Below, one piece after another: positions 27,563 through 35,620 of a stretch of 64,000 nt of DNA. Source of the DNA: Pseudomonas floridensis. GTDB taxonomy: Bacteria > Pseudomonadota > Gammaproteobacteria > Pseudomonadales > Pseudomonadaceae. The stretch's first letter is position 1. Each line of letters opens with the position of its first letter. A model generated the notes under the pieces. The model saw only the letters and a list, made by a program, of their open reading frames with translations. It did not search any database and was not told where the DNA came from. The stretch spans positions 1 through 64,000 of the forward strand of contig NZ_MUIO01000039.1 of NCBI RefSeq assembly GCF_002087235.1, in the 5' to 3' direction. The position numbers and the translations under genes were made by a program.

Positions 27563-28687
27563 TCAATCGCGATACAGAGGGTAGTCCGTGTACCCCTCGG
27601 CATTGCCGCCATAGACAGTTGCCGGGTTCAGCTCATTCAACGGCCAGTCATTTTTGATGCGTGCAGGCAGGTCGGGGTTGGCCATGAACGGGCGACCGAA
27701 GGCCACCAGGTCCGCCAGGCCCGAGTCGAGCAGTTTCGCGCCGGAGTCTGCGTTGTAGCGACCCGCGTAGATGATCGCGCCCTTGAAGGTGTCGCGCACT
27801 GCGCGGCGGAAGGTTTCCGGCATCGCCGGGGCATTGTCCCAGTCGGCTTCGGCGATGGACAGGTAGGCGATGCCCACGTCTTGAAGCACCTTGATGGCCT
27901 CGATGTACGTGGTGTGCGGATCTTCCTCGACCATACCCAGGTAGGTCCGTGCTTCGTCAGTGGTGGTGAACAACGGTGCAAAGCGCACGCCGACTTTTTC
28001 CTTGCCGATGCATTCGGCAACACCCGCCACCACTTCGCGCAGAAAGCGCAGACGGTTTTGCAGCGATCCGCCGTATTGGTCGGTACGCAGGTTGCTGTGC
28101 GCGGAGATGAATTGGTTGACCAGATAGCCGTTGGCGCAGTGCAGTTCGATACCATCGAATCCTGCTTGCATGGCATTGCGCGCAGCTTGAATGTACAGCT
28201 GGATCAGCTCCTGAACTTCATCGGTGCTCAGCGCTCGCGGAGCGGAAGGTGGAACCAGTTCGCCTGCGCCCGGGGCCGTTTCGATGAAGACACTGACCCG
28301 GTCGGTGGCGACGGCAGAGGCCGATACCGGGGCCTCGCCATTGGGTTGCAAAGCGGTGTGGGATACGCGGCCAACGTGCCACAGCTGAGCGAAAATCACG
28401 CCGTTTTTGGCGTGCACCGCTTCGGTGACTTTGCGCCAGCCGGCGATCTGCTCTGCGGTATGAATGCCTGGTGTCCACGCATAACCCTGACCGCGTGGTT
28501 CGATCTGCGTGCCTTCAGTGACCAGCAGACCGGCACCGGCACGCTGTTGGTAATACTCGGCCATAAGTTCGTTGGCGATATTGCCCGGCTGCGTGCTGCG
28601 TTGGCGGGTCAGCGGCGGCAGGACAACACGGTTCTTCAGGGTGTGAGAGCCCAGTGTGACGGGGGTGAAAAAACTGCTGTTGTTCAT
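27563..28687 (-). CDS. NemA/XenB-like alkene reductase (old yellow enzyme)
   Basis: A 374-residue FMN-dependent ene-reductase. The barrel motifs VVLPPLTRQRS, QLWHVGRVSH, the active-site pair His/Asn in ELHCANGYLVNQF and the C-terminal VAFGRPFMANPDL are all present, and the tail AEGYTDYP is that of NemA. The family reduces activated C=C bonds, N-ethylmaleimide and nitro compounds using NADPH. The ATG at 28687 follows AAGG. A TetR operator-like site lies 26 bp upstream, the same motif as in front of the TetR gene. Confidence 0.92.
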   Translation of the reverse strand: MNNSSFFTPVTLGSHTLKNRVVLPPLTRQRSTQPGNIANELMAEYYQQRAGAGLLVTEGTQIEPRGQGYAWTPGIHTAEQIAGWRKVTEAVHAKNGVIFAQLWHVGRVSHTALQPNGEAPVSASAVATDRVSVFIETAPGAGELVPPSAPRALSTDEVQELIQLYIQAARNAMQAGFDGIELHCANGYLVNQFISAHSNLRTDQYGGSLQNRLRFLREVVAGVAECIGKEKVGVRFAPLFTTTDEARTYLGMVEEDPHTTYIEAIKVLQDVGIAYLSIAEADWDNAPAMPETFRRAVRDTFKGAIIYAGRYNADSGAKLLDSGLADLVAFGRPFMANPDLPARIKNDWPLNELNPATVYGGNAEGYTDYPLYRD

Positions 28688-28712
28688 CGGTGTACCTTGA
28701 ATATTGATCTGA

Positions 28713-28727
28713 ATAGACCAGTCAACT
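28713..28727. promoter_or_regulatory. candidate TetR operator upstream of the alkene reductase
   Basis: ATAGACCAGTCAACT shares the core TAGACCAGTC with sites at 29578 and 29650 that flank the divergent TetR gene. This copy is just upstream of the reductase start. Confidence 0.6.
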
Positions 28728-28799
28728 AGTAAGCTGGTAAAAATAAAACCGTGCGGCAGACACACGGTTTCATGAGCGGCTACGGAAGAGGGCGCGGGA

Positions 28800-29477
28800 T
28801 CAGCCAAGCATTTTCAGCAGCTTTTCAGCGACCGCTGCAGAACTGGCAGGGTTCTGGCCGGTGACCAACTGGCCATCAGTAACCACATGAACCTGCCAGT
28901 CGGCAACTTTGGAGTAACGGCCGCCGAGGCGTTGAAACTCATCCTCGATCAGGAACGGCACCACATCGGTCAGACCGACCGCAGCTTCTTCAGCGTTGGT
29001 GAAACCGGTCACTTCACGGTGCTGAATCAGCGGCTTGCCATCAGCCGAAACCACATGACGCAAAGCGCCCGGTGCATGGCAGACAAAACCATGCGGCTTG
29101 TTGCTGCGATCAAAGGCCTGGATCAGTGCAATCGAATGCTTGTCTTCAGCCAGGTCCCACAGCGGGCCGTGGCCACCCGGGTAGAACACCGCATCGAAGT
29201 CATCAGCGCGGACCTCTGCCAGACGTCCGGTGTTGGCCAACGCCCGTTGTGCGGCCGAGTCATTGCGCAAGCGATCGGTTTCGGCCGTCTGAGCGTCAGG
29301 CTCGTCACTTTTTGGGTCCAGCGGAGGCTGGCCACCGGCTGGCGACACCAATGTGACGTCCGCTCCAGCATCCTTGAAGGCGTAATAGGGAGCGGCGAAT
29401 TCTTCCAGCCAGAAGCCGGTTTTCTTGCCGGTGTTGCCAAGCTGATCGTGTGAAGTCAGGACCATCAAGATTTTCAT
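28800..29477 (-). CDS. DJ-1/PfpI family class I glutamine amidotransferase-like protein
   Basis: A 225-residue protein. It opens with MKILMVLTSHDQLGNTGKKTGFWLEEFAAPYYAF, contains the nucleophile elbow with catalytic Cys in HGFVCHAPGAL, the preceding FYPGGHGPLWDL, and ends TGQNPASS. This is the Hsp31/YajL-like branch, with members that deglycate or detoxify methylglyoxal adducts. AAGGG lies before the ATG. It sits between the TetR gene and the alkene reductase, with an operator upstream, so the three form one electrophile-response module. Confidence 0.9.
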   Translation of the reverse strand: MKILMVLTSHDQLGNTGKKTGFWLEEFAAPYYAFKDAGADVTLVSPAGGQPPLDPKSDEPDAQTAETDRLRNDSAAQRALANTGRLAEVRADDFDAVFYPGGHGPLWDLAEDKHSIALIQAFDRSNKPHGFVCHAPGALRHVVSADGKPLIQHREVTGFTNAEEAAVGLTDVVPFLIEDEFQRLGGRYSKVADWQVHVVTDGQLVTGQNPASSAAVAEKLLKMLG

Positions 29478-29577
29478 AGCGCACCCTTGAATGTGAAGAG
29501 GCGCAATCGATACGCACCGTATTTGCGTGTCGTTGGCACCCATGGGAAAGGTTGACGGGGCGCAGTATGGTTCCAAT

Positions 29578-29592
29578 TAGACCAGTCGTCTA
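29578..29592. promoter_or_regulatory. candidate TetR operator (first of two)
   Basis: TAGACCAGTCGTCTA is an inverted repeat (TAGAC-N5-GTCTA). It lies in the divergent intergenic region, 100 bp upstream of the DJ-1-like gene. Confidence 0.65.
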
Positions 29593-29649
29593 TATTTTTT
29601 TTGTCTAGGGTTTTCCAAGGCAGGATGTGGCAAACTCTCGGGCCTTCGA

Positions 29650-29664
29650 ATACGACTGGTCTAT
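29650..29664. promoter_or_regulatory. candidate TetR operator (second of two)
   Basis: ATACGACTGGTCTAT is the reverse complement of ATAGACCAGTCGTAT, sharing TAGACCAGTCGT with the site at 29578. It lies 18 bp before the TetR start, fitting autorepression. Confidence 0.65.
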
Positions 29665-29682
29665 TGCCTGGTAATTTGCCCC

Positions 29683-30267
29683 ATGAAACCGACCTACGAC
29701 AGCACCCGCCAACACCTGCTCGACACCGGCCACCGGATGATGGCCGAGCGCGGTTTCACCAGTGTCGGGCTGAATGAAATCCTGCAAACCGCAGGCGTGC
29801 CCAAGGGCTCGTTTTATCACTACTTCAAGTCCAAGGAGTTGTACGGTCAGGCGCTGCTCGAGGACTACTTCGTCGGCTATCTCGCTGACATGGAACGTCG
29901 TCTGACGCTGCCGGGACTGAGCGCTTACCAGCGATTGCTCGATTACTGGCAAGGCTGGCAGGACCGCTGCGTGCCGGACGGCAATGGCGACGAATGCCTG
30001 GTCGTCAAGCTCAGTGCCGAGGTGGCTGACCTGTCCGAGACCATGCGCATCACCTTGCGCGATGGCACTGAACGGGTGGTGTCGCGTATTGCGGCCTGTA
30101 TCGAGCAGGGGCAATCCGAGAAAAGCCTGCCCGGCGGGGAAGCCCGTCAACTGGCAGAAACCCTTTACCAGTTGTGGCTGGGCGCGAGCCTGCTGAACAA
30201 ACTGCAGCGTACCGGCCAGTCCTTGAACACCTCGATGGCGACGACGAAGCGGTTGTTGAGTGTTTGA
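29683..30267 (+). CDS. TetR family regulator, NemR/AcuR-like
   Basis: A 194-residue repressor. The N-terminal helix-turn-helix is GFTSVGLNEILQTAGVPKGSFYHYFKSKE. The C-terminal ligand domain holds cysteines in QDRCVPDGNGDECLVVKL, a place where electrophile-sensing TetR proteins such as NemR have a reactive Cys. It is divergent from the DJ-1-like and alkene reductase genes, and three matching operator-like sites link them. Inducer by analogy: quinones, aldehydes or hypochlorite. Confidence 0.9.
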   Translation: MKPTYDSTRQHLLDTGHRMMAERGFTSVGLNEILQTAGVPKGSFYHYFKSKELYGQALLEDYFVGYLADMERRLTLPGLSAYQRLLDYWQGWQDRCVPDGNGDECLVVKLSAEVADLSETMRITLRDGTERVVSRIAACIEQGQSEKSLPGGEARQLAETLYQLWLGASLLNKLQRTGQSLNTSMATTKRLLSV

Positions 30268-30353
30268 TCAGTGATGATCATTCAGGGCGAGCAGATAATC
30301 TGCCAGCAACCACAGGTGGCCTTGGTGACGGGTTTGACCGCAAGAGTTCTTGA

Positions 30354-30382
30354 GCAGGGGCAGGTCCCGCACCTGCCCCTGC
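30354..30382. terminator. perfect 12-bp hairpin between convergent genes
   Basis: GCAGGGGCAGGT and ACCTGCCCCTGC pair around CCCGC. It lies between the stops of the TetR gene and the alpha/beta hydrolase gene. No T-run follows on either strand, so it may be a factor-assisted terminator. Confidence 0.5.
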
Positions 30383-30388
30383 ATATGC

Positions 30389-31219
30389 CTAACCCCTCAA
30401 GAAAGCCAGCAAGTCTGCGTTGATGGTCTCGGCATTGGTGGTAGGCATTCCGTGCGGGTAGCCCGCGTATGTTTTCAGGGTGCCTTGCTGCAACAGCCCG
30501 GCTGACAGCGGCCCGGAGTCTTCATAGGGCACAATCTGATCATCATTCCCGTGCATCACCAGTACCGGAATCGTGATGCTTTTCAGATCGTCGGTAAAAT
30601 CAGTCTGGGAAAAGGCCACGATTCCATCGTGATGCGCCTTGGCGCAGCCCATCATGCCTTGTCGCCACCAGTTCAGGATAATGCCCTCGGAGGGCGTTGC
30701 TCCGGGGCGGTTGTAACCGTAAAACGGCCCGGCCGGGATGTCGTGATAGAACTGTGCACGATGGCTCTTGACCTGTTCCTGAAAGTCATCGAAAACCGAC
30801 TTCGGCAGGCCGCCCGGGTTGTCCGGGGTCTGGACCATAAGTGGCGGCACAGCGCTGATGATGACCGCCTTCGAAACCCGATCTTCGCCGTGACGAGCAA
30901 TGTAGCGGATCACCTCGCCGCCGCCGGTGGAGTGCCCCACATGGACTGCGCTGTCTATCCCGAGATGGTCGACCACGGCGGCGACATCATCTGCGTAGTG
31001 ATCCATGTCATGCCCGTCCCACACCTGGCTGGATCGGCCGTGCCCGCGACGGTCGTGTGCAATGACCCGATAGCCGTGCTCCAGGAAAAACAGCATCTGG
31101 GCATCCCAGTCGTCCGCACTGAGTGGCCATCCGTGATGAAAGAAAATCACTGGGGCGTCAGCTGGCCCCCAGTCTTTGTAAAAGATCTCGACATCGTCCT
31201 GCGTAGTGACATACGCCAT
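30389..31219 (-). CDS. alpha/beta hydrolase, non-haem chloroperoxidase-like
   Basis: A 276-residue hydrolase. The oxyanion region is FFHHGWPLSADDWD, the nucleophile elbow is GHSTGG with S97, the acid is in VMHGNDDQIVP and the base in YPHGMPTT. These match the bacterial cofactor-free haloperoxidase/esterase group. AGGAG precedes the ATG. It is a single gene; the ArsR gene 190 bp upstream on the same strand may regulate it, but no operator was recognised. Confidence 0.9.
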   Translation of the reverse strand: MAYVTTQDDVEIFYKDWGPADAPVIFFHHGWPLSADDWDAQMLFFLEHGYRVIAHDRRGHGRSSQVWDGHDMDHYADDVAAVVDHLGIDSAVHVGHSTGGGEVIRYIARHGEDRVSKAVIISAVPPLMVQTPDNPGGLPKSVFDDFQEQVKSHRAQFYHDIPAGPFYGYNRPGATPSEGIILNWWRQGMMGCAKAHHDGIVAFSQTDFTDDLKSITIPVLVMHGNDDQIVPYEDSGPLSAGLLQQGTLKTYAGYPHGMPTTNAETINADLLAFLRG

Positions 31220-31406
31220 GTTCGCATCTCCTGTTGAGAATAGAGGCCATGATCAGAATCATGTCCTGAGGGTGAACCCCTATTGAACAAAGTGCAGTCG
31301 AGCGTGTTTTTCAAGGCAACTGTCGGGTCAGCGGTCTGATGATGGGTCTTTTTCTTGGTGAGCCATAGCCCGTCAGGCGTGCGTTCTCACATGGCTTACA
31401 AAACGA

Positions 31407-31730
31407 TTATCCTGTGTGACAGTCTGGTGGCGTGAAGTGCCTGAGTATGGAATCGAGCAGCCCTGGAAAGCGCATTTCAAGCTCATCCCTGCGAAGGGAA
31501 TTCATATGGGTCGTACCCAAGGTACGAGTGCGCATCAATCCCGCATCCCGCAGAACCCTGAAGTGGTGAGACGCGCTTGATTTGGGGCGGCCTCCGTCCA
31601 ACTCTCCGCAGGTCGCTTCGGCCACGTCTGCGAGATGGTGAATGATCTCCAGACGTACCGGGTCGCTCAGGGCATAGAGAACACGCTCAAGAACGAACTC
31701 TCGGGCTTCCGGATGTTTGAGTGTTCTCAT
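31407..31730 (-). CDS. ArsR family winged-helix regulator
   Basis: A 107-residue protein with the winged-helix core LYALSDPVRLEIIHHLAD, then KSSASHHFRVLRDAGLMRTR. It has a cysteine in EATCGEL but not the ELCVCDL metal-binding motif of ArsR itself, so it is more likely a non-metal member of the family. It lies upstream of the alpha/beta hydrolase on the same strand. The target is unknown. Confidence 0.85.
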   Translation of the reverse strand: MRTLKHPEAREFVLERVLYALSDPVRLEIIHHLADVAEATCGELDGGRPKSSASHHFRVLRDAGLMRTRTLGTTHMNSLRRDELEMRFPGLLDSILRHFTPPDCHTG

Positions 31731-31985
31731 GGTCAGCAGCCTGTCGCGTAAGTTTCAAATGTGAATGCCAGGTAATGACCGCAGCGATTTTTCGAAAACG
31801 TCGAGATTCTCGCGAAACGCAGTCATTGAACATGCGATCAAGCCGCCTGCCGATCTGCATCTGCTGGCCTGGTAGTACTGTGGCGTATTGCAGTCAGTCG
31901 TAAACCTGTCTTCAGCCGGTGCCACAGGCGAGACATTCGCCCGTCCTATCGGTACATGACGTGATGGTCGGGTTGGACGTTTATG

Positions 31986-32363
31986 TCATGCGTTCACGTC
32001 TGAGGCCTGATCGAACTTCAATCGGGCCGATTCAACTTCAGGCAATTTATCAAGCGTCCATTTATGCAGTTCGCGAAACGGTTGCTGGAGTGTGCGGCCC
32101 AGCTGAGTGATTTCATACTGGACGGCCACGGGCGAGAACGAAATGACCTTGCGCGAAACCAGGCCATTGCGTTCAAGCCTTCGCAGGCATTGGGTGAGCG
32201 CCTTTTGAGTGACACCTTCAAGACGGCGTTTGATGGCATTGAAACGATGCGGCCCGTCATCAAGTACCGCCATAACCATCATTGACCATTTGTCTGCGAT
32301 TTGATCGAACAGCGCCCGGCTAGGGCACTCCGACGAAAAACATTGCGGCTTTAATTCCAGCAT
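31986..32363 (-). CDS. HxlR family transcriptional regulator
   Basis: A 125-residue winged-helix protein. It opens with two cysteines (QCFSSECPSRALFDQIADKW) followed by MMVMAVLDDGPHRFNAIKRRLEGVTQKALTQCLRRLERNGLVSR, the HxlR signature. Some family members (HypR, QorR types) sense quinones or disulfide stress through an N-terminal Cys. It is divergent from an old-yellow-enzyme gene, its probable target. Confidence 0.9.
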   Translation of the reverse strand: MLELKPQCFSSECPSRALFDQIADKWSMMVMAVLDDGPHRFNAIKRRLEGVTQKALTQCLRRLERNGLVSRKVISFSPVAVQYEITQLGRTLQQPFRELHKWTLDKLPEVESARLKFDQASDVNA

Positions 32364-32381
32364 CGAAGTTTCCTCGTATAT

Positions 32382-32399
32382 ACCTGGGCGACTCCAGGT
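32382..32399. promoter_or_regulatory. inverted repeat between the HxlR and oxidoreductase genes
   Basis: ACCTGG and CCAGGT flank a 6-bp spacer within the 102-bp divergent region, 19 bp from the HxlR start. It is a candidate operator for HxlR. Confidence 0.4.
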
Positions 32400-32465
32400 G
32401 CCTAATTGACATTTGGTTTACAAAATATACTTATATGGCTTCCGAAAGCAAAGGAAGTCCATCCA

Positions 32466-33584
32466 ATGTCGTACCCAGATACCAGTACTTTATTTCGTCC
32501 GTTTTCGATCCGATCGCTTGAACTGAAAAACCGGATTGTCATGGCGCCAATGACGAGGCAATTTTCGCCGCAGGGCATCCCGGGCGAGGGCAACGCTGCG
32601 TACTATCGGCGTCGTGCCGAGGGACGGGTCGGGTTGATCCTGTCGGAGGGGACTGTCGTTGATCGTCCCGCTTCGCGCAATGGTCCCGGTATTCCCTTTT
32701 TTCATGGCGAGGCCGCGCTGGCGGGCTGGAAGAATGTGATCGATTCCGTTCACAGCGCTGGCGGCCGTATGGGGCCGCAACTCTGGCACACCGGTGCTGT
32801 GCGTGACGCCAGCGGCTGGGAGCCCGATGCACCGGTTGAAAGCCCATCGGGCCTGGACTCGCCACACGATCCGCGCGGCAGGGCGATGAGCGAAGAGGAC
32901 ATTGCAGATACCGTGGCTGCGTTTGCCAAGGCGGCGGCGGATGCCAAACGTCTTGGTTTCGACACAGTCGAGGTCCACGGGGCTCATGGTTATCTGATCG
33001 ATCAGTTCTTCTGGGCGGGCACCAATCAGCGCACCGATCGCTACGGTGGCCCGACGATCAAAGAGCGCTCGCGTTTCGCCGCAGAAATCGTGTCTGCCGT
33101 TCGGCATGCGGTCGGCCCCGACTTCCCCGTCATCATGCGTGTCAGTCAGTGGAAGCAACAGGACTTCACCGTGCGCCTCGCCGAAACGCCTGCACTGATG
33201 GAAGACTGGCTGCTGCCGTTGGTAGAGGCGGGGGGGGACGTTCTACATTGCTCGCAGCGACGCTTCTGGGAACCTGAGGTCCCGGAAATCGATGGCGAGA
33301 ACGGGTTGAGCTGCGCCGGCTGGGCCAAGAAAGTGACCGGTGCGGCCACCATCGCGGTCGGGTCTGTCGGTCTGGATAACGACGTGACCCACGCCTTCGC
33401 TGGCCAGGGTTCAGCCCCTGCGAGTCTGGAACGGCTGGTCGAGCGCATGGAGCGTGAGGAGTTTGATTTGATCGCGGTCGGTCGCGTTCTGCTGAGCGAC
33501 CAGAACTGGGTCAGCAAAGTGGAAAAAGGGGAGTTCGCACTTCTCGGTGGATTCAATCCCGCCTCATTGGCCGAACTGGTCTAG
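32466..33584 (+). CDS. NADH:flavin oxidoreductase, old-yellow-enzyme family
   Basis: A 372-residue FMN barrel enzyme. Motifs are IVMAPMTRQFS, PQLWHTGAVRD, the active-site pair in VHGAHGYLIDQFFW, NQRTDRYGG and IAVGRVLLSDQNW. It is only distantly like the reductase at 27.6 kb and closer to the 2,4-dienoyl-CoA/xenobiotic reductase side of the family. AAGGAAG precedes the ATG at 32466. Divergence from HxlR suggests induction by quinone or electrophile stress. Confidence 0.9.
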   Translation: MSYPDTSTLFRPFSIRSLELKNRIVMAPMTRQFSPQGIPGEGNAAYYRRRAEGRVGLILSEGTVVDRPASRNGPGIPFFHGEAALAGWKNVIDSVHSAGGRMGPQLWHTGAVRDASGWEPDAPVESPSGLDSPHDPRGRAMSEEDIADTVAAFAKAAADAKRLGFDTVEVHGAHGYLIDQFFWAGTNQRTDRYGGPTIKERSRFAAEIVSAVRHAVGPDFPVIMRVSQWKQQDFTVRLAETPALMEDWLLPLVEAGGDVLHCSQRRFWEPEVPEIDGENGLSCAGWAKKVTGAATIAVGSVGLDNDVTHAFAGQGSAPASLERLVERMEREEFDLIAVGRVLLSDQNWVSKVEKGEFALLGGFNPASLAELV

Positions 33585-33642
33585 TCCTGTTCAATCTTTG
33601 CAAGACAGTCGTAACCCGAGTGCTGCCGACCGTTTTTGATCA

Positions 33643-34494
33643 TCAATGCCCGCGACTGCTGCGTATCAGCTCATAAGCCCGACGCACCAGAGGGTTGAGG
33701 GTGTTGGGTCGAATCCAGAGGTGGTAGGTGACGTCCGGCATCAGGGGCAAGCCATCGCTTTCTCCCAGCACCCGCATGTCTGGCCCGAGCATTTCCATGC
33801 TTCTCGGCGTTACCCCCAAACCGGCGCGCGTCGCTGCCTTGATGCCGATCAGGTTTGACGCAAGGTACGCCTGGCGCCAGGGGATGTTCGCCTGTTCCAG
33901 AGCTTGCAGTGCATAACGACGATAAATGCTCGGTTCATCCACCAGAATCAGTGGCAAAGGCTCGCCGGGGGTGTGAATGTACTGCGCCGAGCAAATCCAC
34001 CATACCGGCGAGGTGCGCAGGGCGAAGCCTTCGAGGTCCGGGTCCTGGCGTGTAGAAATCACCATGTCCACCTTGCCCCGATGCAGATCGTCCATCAAAA
34101 AAGGGCTGCGCCCGACATCGATCTCCAGGCGCAGACGGGGTGCAGACCGGGCGATGTGGCTGAGCAGTGGCGGCAGAATGGTGTCGGCGATGTCATGGGG
34201 CGAGCCGATACGCAGCACGCCGCTCAAGCTGCTTTCGCGCAGCGAGTTGAGTGCGTCGTCGTTGAGTGAAAGCATCTGCCGCGCATGCCTCAGCAATTGC
34301 TGGCCCGCTTCCGTGAGCTGCTTTTGCCGCCCGCGTTTTTCGAACAGGCTCACGCCGACCTGCTGTTCCAGACGCTGCATATGCTGGGTGACCGACGACT
34401 GCGTGCGGTCCAGGTGGGCGCCGGCCTCGGCAAAACTGTGGTGATCGACGACAGCAATGAAGGTGCGCAGTAATTCGAGATCAAGGGTCGACAT
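33643..34494 (-). CDS. LysR family regulator of the sulfur-amino-acid-like operon
   Basis: A 283-residue LysR-type regulator. The winged helix is LELLRTFIAVVDHHSFAEAGAHLDRTQSSVTQHMQRLEQQVG, followed by the LysR substrate-binding domain. It is divergent from the ten-gene transport and catabolism operon starting at 34734, so it is the expected regulator. An inverted repeat at 34524-34546 in the shared region could be its site. The co-inducer would be the transported compound or its breakdown product. Confidence 0.92.
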   Translation of the reverse strand: MSTLDLELLRTFIAVVDHHSFAEAGAHLDRTQSSVTQHMQRLEQQVGVSLFEKRGRQKQLTEAGQQLLRHARQMLSLNDDALNSLRESSLSGVLRIGSPHDIADTILPPLLSHIARSAPRLRLEIDVGRSPFLMDDLHRGKVDMVISTRQDPDLEGFALRTSPVWWICSAQYIHTPGEPLPLILVDEPSIYRRYALQALEQANIPWRQAYLASNLIGIKAATRAGLGVTPRSMEMLGPDMRVLGESDGLPLMPDVTYHLWIRPNTLNPLVRRAYELIRSSRGH

Positions 34495-34523
34495 GGCAGT
34501 TTTTACATCAAGGGTGCGAATTT

Positions 34524-34546
34524 AAACATTACATAGTTTTATGTTT
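34524..34546. promoter_or_regulatory. candidate LysR operator
   Basis: AAACAT (34524) and ATGTTT (34541) form an inverted repeat, with an inner ACATA-N4-TATGT at 34531-34544. It lies 30 bp upstream of the LysR start in the divergent region. A palindrome TTGCATGCAA at 34622-34631 is a second possible site, nearer the operon. Confidence 0.45.
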
Positions 34547-34733
34547 TTTAAGAAGTAAGTTTTTCTGGTGTGCCTTAACGCCCTGTAAATACGGAGAGAT
34601 GAGGGCTTTCTCCGAAACACTTTGCATGCAAGTTATAACGATATTAGATATTTGCATTTCCGTTGCCCGAATGCGGTACCTAGGATGCCACTCATCAGGT
34701 CGGGGTACGCCGATCTTCCATGAGGGAAAATCC

Positions 34734-35576
34734 ATGTTGCTTGAGCGCTCACCCGTCAAACGATTTTTACCCGCCCTGTTGGGCGCTTTGATTTCACTGT
34801 CCGGTATCACGGCGGCTCAGGCTGATGCGACGCTGGACAAGATCCAACAGCGCCACGTGTTGGTGGTTGGCGTGCTGTTGTCTGGTGGCCCGTTTGGCGG
34901 CATTGATCCGGTCAGCCAGAAACCCCGTGGATTCAACGTGGACCTTGCCGAAGAGCTCGGTCGGCAACTTAAAGCCGAGGTGCAACTGGTGCCGGTACTG
35001 CCCGCCAACCGCGTGCAATTCCTGCAACAAGGCAAAGTCGATCTGCTGATCGCCAACATGGAATGGACCGCTGAACGCGGCGAAACTCTTGGGTTTGTGC
35101 CCACACCGTTCTATCGCGTCGGTGGCACTGCCGCAGTATTGAAGGGCAGCAAGATCACCCGCTGGGAAGACCTGAAAAACCAGCCGGTCTGCACCTCTCA
35201 GGGCAGCAGCTACGTCAAGTCGCTGACCAGCCTGGGCGCCGAAATCAAGGCGTTCAAGAGCTCTTCCGAATCCTTGCTGGCGTTGCGTGGAAACAACTGC
35301 GTTGCGGCTGTGCACGACGCCACGCTGATCAATCCGCTGATCGCCGACACGACGGAGTGGCAGGGCTATCGCGCCCTCGAGCCGGAACTCAACCCGGCGC
35401 CTTCGGTGATCTGGACCCGGCGTGGCGAAAGCGATACGCAGGCCAGACTCGACCCCATCATCAAAGAGCTGCATCGCAGCGGTTGGCTGATCGAGGCCCA
35501 GACCCGCAACCAAATCACCCCGGCATCTGCGGCGCTGGTCGAGTTGCAGAAGCAGTTCCAGGCCGATGGCGTTTGA
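34734..35576 (+). CDS. periplasmic amino-acid-binding protein of an ABC transporter (first copy)
   Basis: A 280-residue family-3 solute-binding protein. The signal peptide (LPALLGALISLSGITAAQA) is followed by the mature start DATLDKIQQRHVLVVGVLLS. Two lobes are visible, with PRGFNVDLAEELG and RVQFLQQGKVDLLIANMEWT in the first. Mature cysteines (QPVCTSQ, GNNCVAA) could pair. It is the first gene of the operon. The second copy follows 44 bp later and is clearly related. The arginine and aspartate ligand positions fit polar amino acids. Confidence 0.9.
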   Translation: MLLERSPVKRFLPALLGALISLSGITAAQADATLDKIQQRHVLVVGVLLSGGPFGGIDPVSQKPRGFNVDLAEELGRQLKAEVQLVPVLPANRVQFLQQGKVDLLIANMEWTAERGETLGFVPTPFYRVGGTAAVLKGSKITRWEDLKNQPVCTSQGSSYVKSLTSLGAEIKAFKSSSESLLALRGNNCVAAVHDATLINPLIADTTEWQGYRALEPELNPAPSVIWTRRGESDTQARLDPIIKELHRSGWLIEAQTRNQITPASAALVELQKQFQADGV

Positions 35577-35620
35577 GCCGGCTCAACGTATCCAGACGAC
35601 ATCGCTCAAGGACGCCGTGC

